This document shows, piece after piece, positions 59,029 to 64,000 of a stretch of 64,000 nt of DNA. The notes beneath the pieces were generated by a model, which did no database searches, was not told the origin of the DNA, and saw nothing but the letters and a program-made list of their open reading frames with translations. The stretch is from Stemphylium vesicarium (taxonomy: Eukaryota > Ascomycota > Dothideomycetes > Pleosporales > Pleosporaceae): positions 62,001 to 126,000 of the forward strand of contig QXCR01000089.1 in NCBI GenBank assembly GCA_004380135.1. Reading direction: 5' to 3'. How positions within the stretch are numbered: position 1 is the first letter of the stretch; each line of letters begins with the position of its first letter. A program made the position numbers and the translations under genes.

Positions 59029-60543
59029 ATGAGCAGCGAACCCAAAGGCAGCACGCCAGGATCACTTAGCCCACACAACACTCTCACAAGAGTCAATACC
59101 TATCCCCACGCAGAGTTTACTATCCCACCATCGGACACGCTTTCACCATGCCCAAGTGCCCCAACTCCCAACGCCGGTGCCCAGGCATCGGCCAACTCCA
59201 AGGAGAATCGCCGAAACAGCACTGCAACTGGAGATGAAAAAGCGGACCGACCTCATGATGAGGAATCTCGATCCATCACCTCTACTGCTCACACAGAAGT
59301 GACCTACCCGGAAGGCGGTCTAGGTGCTTGGTCCGTCGTTCTCGGGTCATTCCTGGGGCTCATCGCCTCTCTGGGAATGATGAACACGATAGGAATCTAC
59401 CATGCCTACATTGCAGAGAACTACCTCCAAGACTACAGCGAGTCGACCATCTCGTGGATCTTCAGCATGTACGTCTTTCTGTCGTTCTTCTGCGGACTTC
59501 AGATTGGTCCCATCTTCGACGCTCATGGCCCGCGGTTCCTGGTGCTGGCTGGCAGCGTCCTGCTCTGCCTGTCAAACTTTCTACTCGGCTTGTGCACATT
59601 GTACTGGCACTTCTTCCTCGTCTTTGGCGTGCTTGGAGGTCTCGGCACATCGCTGATCTTTACTCCTGCATTCGCAGCAGTCAGCCACTTTTTCTACGCA
59701 AAGCGAGGTAACGCGACGGGCATAGCAGCAGCTGGAGGGTCACTGGGTGGTGTCATCTTCCCGCTTGCTTTGCAGAAACTACTGCCATCCGTAGGATTTC
59801 CGTGGGCCACTCGCATCATCGGTTTCATTACGCTCTTTTGCTGCATCGGTGCCTGCTTCCTAATCCGCTCTCGTCTGCCGCCCAAGGCCGGACAGTCGGT
59901 ATGGCCCGATTTCCGCATCTTCCGCCACAAGAGCTACTTGCTTCTCACCATCGGCATCTTCATGATGGAGTGGGCCCTGTTCATTCCGATTACCTACCTC
60001 ACGACATTTGCTGTCAGCACCGATGCAATGAGCCCAGCGTTCTCTTACCAGCTACTCGCAATATTCAACGCTGGTAGTTGCCTCGGTCGCTGGGTCCCCG
60101 GCTTGTTGGCCGACAAAATGGGTCGCTTCAACAGTATGATCGCTGCATTGGCGACGTGTTCAGCAACGTCGCTTGTCTTTTGGCTTCCAGCGTCGCTACT
60201 CACGCCCATCACTGCATCAGAAGCAGCGGCTATTAAAGGACTCACCATAGTCTATGCCGCCATCTTCGGATTCGCTTCTGGCTCCAACATCTCTTTGACA
60301 CCGGTGTGCGTGGGCCAGCTTTGCGACACCAACGTCTATGGCAGGTACTATGCGACCTGTTACACAGTCGTGAGTTTCAGCACGCTCACTGGTATCCCCA
60401 TCGCTGGAGCGATTATTCAAACTACTGGTGGAAGCTACTGGGGCGTCGTCATCTGGACAGCTGTCTGCTACATCGCCGCGTCACTCTGCTTTGTGTGGAG
60501 TCGTGCACTCCAGGTTGGCTGGAAGATTGGTGTGACGTTCTAG
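59029..60543 (+). CDS. MFS monocarboxylate-type (MCT/MCH family) transporter
   Basis: Single exon, 504 residues, twelve predicted membrane helices. The first ATG in frame is at 59029. A polar N-terminal tail of about 95 residues precedes the family signature YPEGGLGAWSVVLGSFLGLI. Further MCT-type blocks are SMYVFLSFFCGLQIGPIFDA, GGLGTSLIFTPAFAAVSHFF, KRGNATGIAAAGGSLGGVIF and LGRWVPGLLADKMGRFN (the MFS loop 8-9 motif). The relatives in yeast are the MCH proteins, one of which (Mch5) imports riboflavin, so the substrate cannot be read from sequence; monocarboxylate transport should not be assumed. It ends VGWKIGVTF. Plasma membrane is likely. Confidence 0.92.
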   Translation: MSSEPKGSTPGSLSPHNTLTRVNTYPHAEFTIPPSDTLSPCPSAPTPNAGAQASANSKENRRNSTATGDEKADRPHDEESRSITSTAHTEVTYPEGGLGAWSVVLGSFLGLIASLGMMNTIGIYHAYIAENYLQDYSESTISWIFSMYVFLSFFCGLQIGPIFDAHGPRFLVLAGSVLLCLSNFLLGLCTLYWHFFLVFGVLGGLGTSLIFTPAFAAVSHFFYAKRGNATGIAAAGGSLGGVIFPLALQKLLPSVGFPWATRIIGFITLFCCIGACFLIRSRLPPKAGQSVWPDFRIFRHKSYLLLTIGIFMMEWALFIPITYLTTFAVSTDAMSPAFSYQLLAIFNAGSCLGRWVPGLLADKMGRFNSMIAALATCSATSLVFWLPASLLTPITASEAAAIKGLTIVYAAIFGFASGSNISLTPVCVGQLCDTNVYGRYYATCYTVVSFSTLTGIPIAGAIIQTTGGSYWGVVIWTAVCYIAASLCFVWSRALQVGWKIGVTF

Positions 60544-62336
60544 GAGTCGAGTTATTACTTATGGTCTGGCGGAGTTAGTGGGTGTGCAGCAACCCTGGCT
60601 TGAGGCATCGATCAAACGCGTTATCGCGTAGTAGGGGTGGAAAGAATGACGATATTGCCACCGAAAAAGAGAAAGAGGGGAGGAGGATGATACAGATTGA
60701 ACAGGCAGCTTATGTTTTCCAGTACGCGGGGTGATTCGCCCCGCTCTCCCACTCGTTTTGTTTGGCTTTGATAGATGTAGCTCAGTAGCTGCATTCAGTA
60801 CATGAAACAAAAAATCACAGTCGTTTTCGCCACAACCCCCACTTTGTCAGCCGCCCCTTCGTTTTTCATGAGACTGGAAACTACATTCGCCCGGCATATT
60901 GGGTCGTAGACGATCTCCCTCCCGCCCCCGGGACGTCAGGTACTAGGTCATAGATCTACTACCGGCATCGAGGGCTTCCGGGTACTCGAGCGCGACTGAC
61001 GTGCAGTCTGACTCTATTGCTCCCTGTCGCATCATGCCCGATATCAATACACCTTAAATACTCCTGAGCAAAGCTTCTGATGGTGATCGCCTCCGTTCGT
61101 ACTGTTGCGAACAGCGTCCGCAGAATCACGAGAGTTCCGTAACGGGCATCGCGCCCATTCATTAGTGTGGGGTAAGAAATCGATTTCAGGGAGCATGCAC
61201 GCACCAGCTCTATTTTGTCTTTGCCCACAACCCAAGCTGACAACAAGAGAGAGAAAGAAACAAAGAAGATACGATAACTGTTTCGCAGACACCCCGCTAC
61301 AGTTCTTTTAATTTCCACCCAATACTTTGCTTTTCGCTCCTAGGGCTCCTTGGTGCAGAAACATTGGCTCCATAGCGTTGCCGCCGTCGGACTTGGCAGG
61401 CACAGGAAGGCGTGCTTGCTTGTTGCCCCTGAAAGAATCACAGCAGCAAAACACGTGGGTCGGCTAGCGGAGACAGCTTACATTCGACGACGAAGTTTAT
61501 AGGGAATCCCGAGTATTTGCTATTTCTTTGCGCGAAGGCATATCCGGCGGGTGAAGAGTTTGACAAGACAAGAGAAGAGGGTGTGGTGGCGTGGCCGGAG
61601 GCTGAAGGTGGGTTGGTTGGTGTTATCTTTTCCCATTGCAGTACGCGTTTGCTTTGTAGCCTCAGCTGTACTGCTCGAGAATGAGCGCGAATCAACAAGA
61701 AAGGAGGCAGCTGAAGACGGCTGACGAATCGCGCACGCACAACGCAGGCCTGGATCTTCCGCCTCGCCATGCAGACTGCTTCATGTCTTCTCGCTGTAGC
61801 GGGCCGTCGCGAGCAAGCTTAGCGAAGCATAACTATCTAGCGCTTACAACTTTCCTTCTGGAGAAGTTTGACGAAAAGAGATGCAGGGGTATATCGTGGC
61901 GATCAATGTGGGCGTGCCATTCGCGACAACGCGAGTCGTGCGCTATCGTCAACCCCGAACCATAGGCATGAGCGACTCCTCTTTCGGCCAGCAACTAGAG
62001 CGCGATTGGCTTCAGGGCACAAAAAGTCAGCTAGAAGTGGTAAGTGGGTCGCGCTCTTAATGGTCAGCGAGACGGAGACGGCAGGAGTATGGCGACGGGG
62101 ATCTTCTTGATTCGTGTGTTGCGCCATCCATTCGCTATTCCCATTTGAATGGAGAGAGGAGACGCCGGTGTAGCGTATGTACCTGTCAATCTCCCGTCGC
62201 AGAAGGTTTGTTTGTTGCGACAAGAAACAAGACACCCTCTACCTGTCCACCCCGCACCTTTTTCCTTCGTCATTCTGTTTCATCATCCTTTCCCTTCCTT
62301 TCCTACCTGCAGGAGTCTTGGTGTGTGCTTCTCAGC
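60544..62336. other. Intergenic
   Basis: About 1.8 kb with no supportable gene. The right part near 62250-62310 is pyrimidine-rich and includes CTGCAG at 62307-62312, which could be a splice acceptor for an upstream exon of the ankyrin gene. Confidence 0.5.
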
Positions 62337-64000
62337 ATGTCCTCTAAATCCTGCCTTTGTCTACACTCGCGCCATCTGAGTGACACGGATACTCCAGCGC
62401 TACGACACTTCGGACTCGATATGGAGAAAAGCAGTACCCGCCAGCCCACGTTGAAACGCAGAGGCTCAACGCTACAAACGTCGGTCGAGGTGTTGAGGTG
62501 CAAATTTGGGAAGCCGACAGTAACACCAGAGACCAGTGGAGAAATCAAACCATCCAAGGAATGGACGCCGATATTCTTCGCTGTCTATCACCAACGCGAA
62601 GCAGCACTATCACACTTTCTCCGAGCTGGTGCGTCACCAGACGATGTTACTGGAACCGGGCAGCCACCATTGTGCATTGCTGTTGCTAGTGGATATATTG
62701 GCATTGCGAAGATCCTCCTCGACGCGGGCGCAGATATCGATGCTGCGACCACGGAGGGAGGAGAAACCGCACTGCACATCGCAGTAAAGGATGGCCGCAG
62801 CGACCTTATCGAACTAGTCACATCGTACAGCCCTAACTTGGAGCTGAAGACCAACGAGAGCGGCGAAACACCACTCCACTATGCAGCGTCGAGGTCTGGG
62901 TCATTGGCAGCTGTCATGACCTTGCTCAAGCATGGAGCTAGCTACGACACGTTGAACGTGAAGGGTCAGACACCAGCGGAGGCAGCCTTGGAGGCCAACA
63001 ACATCAACGGAGCTGTCGCTATCATCAACGCCGCGAACAACAAACGGAATGAGCTGGCAAAAGAGAAGGAGATGCTCTTGAAGCACGTCAAGAAGACACA
63101 GGGTCGGTTCTCGATCGGCAACGACCTCATCGCGGACATCTTCGCTGCAGCCTGCGACCCCGAGTCTAATGTGCTCGTGGAAGCCATCAAACGGAATGAT
63201 GCCCTGCTAGTAGAGATGTTCCTTGAGAAGGGCTCCGACCCGGACCGCCAAACAGCTCAAGGACTGCGACCCATCTTTGCTGCTCTAGCATGCGCGGACG
63301 CCCCGGTCGTCAAGGCATTGCTTAAGCGCAACCCAGACCTTTCGGTCCGTGATGACAAAGGCTTGAGTGTGCTTCAGGCTACTTTCGAGAGCCCATTGGC
63401 ACAAGAGAAGGAGTCGGTGGAGATAATCGTCGGCTCCTTGCTCGAGAAAGGCGCTGATGCCAAAGTGAGATATGCAGATGGCAAGACACTACTTCATCAC
63501 GCTGTATCTCCGCGCTTTAGTCAGACGAAGATTGCACAGGTGCTAGTCGATGCAGGTACCGGGGTCAATGCACAGGACGATGAGGGCAATACTGCACTTC
63601 ATCTTGCGATACATAGCAAGGCGTGTACTGACCTGCTGCTGAAGAGCAAAGCGGGCCCTAATGAAACCAACACAAAGGGTTTAACACCCCTACTCCTCGC
63701 TACGACTTGTACTGAGAAGGGGACTGAGCCGGATCTAGAATCGTTGGTCAAGGTATCCGACATGCGCAGGACTAACTCCGAGGAGCACACAGCCTTACAT
63801 TTGGCAGCAAAACACGGTTTAGGGAAGACTGCATGTGCTCTATTAAGAAACCGCGCTGATGCCACAGCTGTCGACGGCGACAAAAACACACCACTCCTCC
63901 TTGCCATAAAGAATCACCAATGGCCCGTTGTATCACTGCTCGCAAAATGCCCTAACGTCAACGCTTGGGACAAGGACGGCTTGAGTGCATTGCATCACAT
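62337..64000 (+). CDS. Ankyrin-repeat protein (3' partial)
   Basis: An open frame runs without a stop from ATG 62337 past the right edge, at least 554 codons. An in-frame ATG at 62421 (MEKSSTRQPTLKRRGSTL) is an alternative start. After a basic N terminus the repeats begin at WTPIFFAVYHQREAALSHFL, RAGASPDD and continue with PPLCIAVASGYIGIAKILLD, AGADIDAA, TALHIAVKDGRSDLIELV, TPLHYAASRSGSLAAVMTLL and, after a helical spacer (NNKRNELAKEKEMLLKHVKK), further repeats such as NTALHLAIHSKACTDLLL and TALHLAAKHGLGKTACALLR. At least ten ankyrin-like units are visible. Ankyrins mediate protein binding; partner unknown. No NACHT or other N-terminal domain is seen in the part present. Intact, unlike the NLR remnant at 38857-41776. 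Confidence 0.85.
   Translation, partial: MSSKSCLCLHSRHLSDTDTPALRHFGLDMEKSSTRQPTLKRRGSTLQTSVEVLRCKFGKPTVTPETSGEIKPSKEWTPIFFAVYHQREAALSHFLRAGASPDDVTGTGQPPLCIAVASGYIGIAKILLDAGADIDAATTEGGETALHIAVKDGRSDLIELVTSYSPNLELKTNESGETPLHYAASRSGSLAAVMTLLKHGASYDTLNVKGQTPAEAALEANNINGAVAIINAANNKRNELAKEKEMLLKHVKKTQGRFSIGNDLIADIFAAACDPESNVLVEAIKRNDALLVEMFLEKGSDPDRQTAQGLRPIFAALACADAPVVKALLKRNPDLSVRDDKGLSVLQATFESPLAQEKESVEIIVGSLLEKGADAKVRYADGKTLLHHAVSPRFSQTKIAQVLVDAGTGVNAQDDEGNTALHLAIHSKACTDLLLKSKAGPNETNTKGLTPLLLATTCTEKGTEPDLESLVKVSDMRRTNSEEHTALHLAAKHGLGKTACALLRNRADATAVDGDKNTPLLLAIKNHQWPVVSLLAKCPNVNAWDKDGLSALHH

Noticed and set aside
56145..60543. Possible metabolic cluster of ADC-like protein, hypothetical protein and MFS transporter
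   Set aside because: No backbone biosynthetic enzyme or pathway regulator is present; co-location of three genes alone does not support a cluster.

Overview
The window is nuclear DNA of a filamentous ascomycete. Genes carry short introns (52-136 nt) with GTRNGT donors and CTAAC-type branch sites. Fungal-specific families are present (HET-domain protein, NACHT-ankyrin NLR, DUF6536, Clr2, Sfp1). The divergence pattern of RPB1, ATG2, SFP1 and the NLR remnant suggests Dothideomycetes, probably Pleosporales; that placement is inference from remembered family sequences, not a search result.

Layout. 1-2777: 3' half of RPB1 (RNA polymerase II largest subunit) with its heptad CTD, cut by the left window edge. 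About 4483-6485: a broken HET-domain gene containing a run of 21 G. 6486-13304: gene-poor, with one small Cys-rich conserved gene at 9385-9621. 13305-20098 (minus): complete ATG2 in four exons, including a GC-AG intron and an 18-nt last exon. 20940-22792 (plus): ADGF/ADA2-type adenosine deaminase, divergent from ATG2. 22945-25265 (minus): DUF6536 membrane protein. 26878-27390 (minus): small membrane protein. 28093-30533 (plus): coiled-coil protein. 31373-33511 (minus): Clr2-like heterochromatin silencing factor. 34682-36076 (plus): single-pass membrane protein. 36815-41776 (minus): two adjacent decayed genes, a NACHT-ankyrin NLR and a companion of an uncharacterised fungal family. 43015-45324 (plus): large lineage-restricted protein. 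45325-50601: gene-poor. 50602-52440 (plus): SFP1-type zinc-finger regulator. 52441-56144: gene-poor, rich in microsatellites. 56145-57210: acetoacetate-decarboxylase-like protein. 57737-58597: hypothetical. 59029-60543: MCT-type MFS transporter. 62337 to the right edge: ankyrin-repeat protein, open at the 3' end.

How the parts relate. Housekeeping genes (RPB1, ATG2, SFP1, CLR2) alternate with gene-poor stretches that hold decayed nonself-recognition-type genes. I see no operon-like or secondary-metabolite cluster logic. The most interesting material is the pair of dead, same-strand NLR and companion genes, which share a reading frame at their junction. Their nonsense codons are mostly explicable by C-to-T change, and the NLR has an altered Walker A motif. 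The second point of interest is the unusual gene ends: 16- and 18-nt terminal exons, a GC-AG intron, a 3n intron and a NAGNAG acceptor. No tRNA, rRNA, CRISPR array or intact transposon was recognised.
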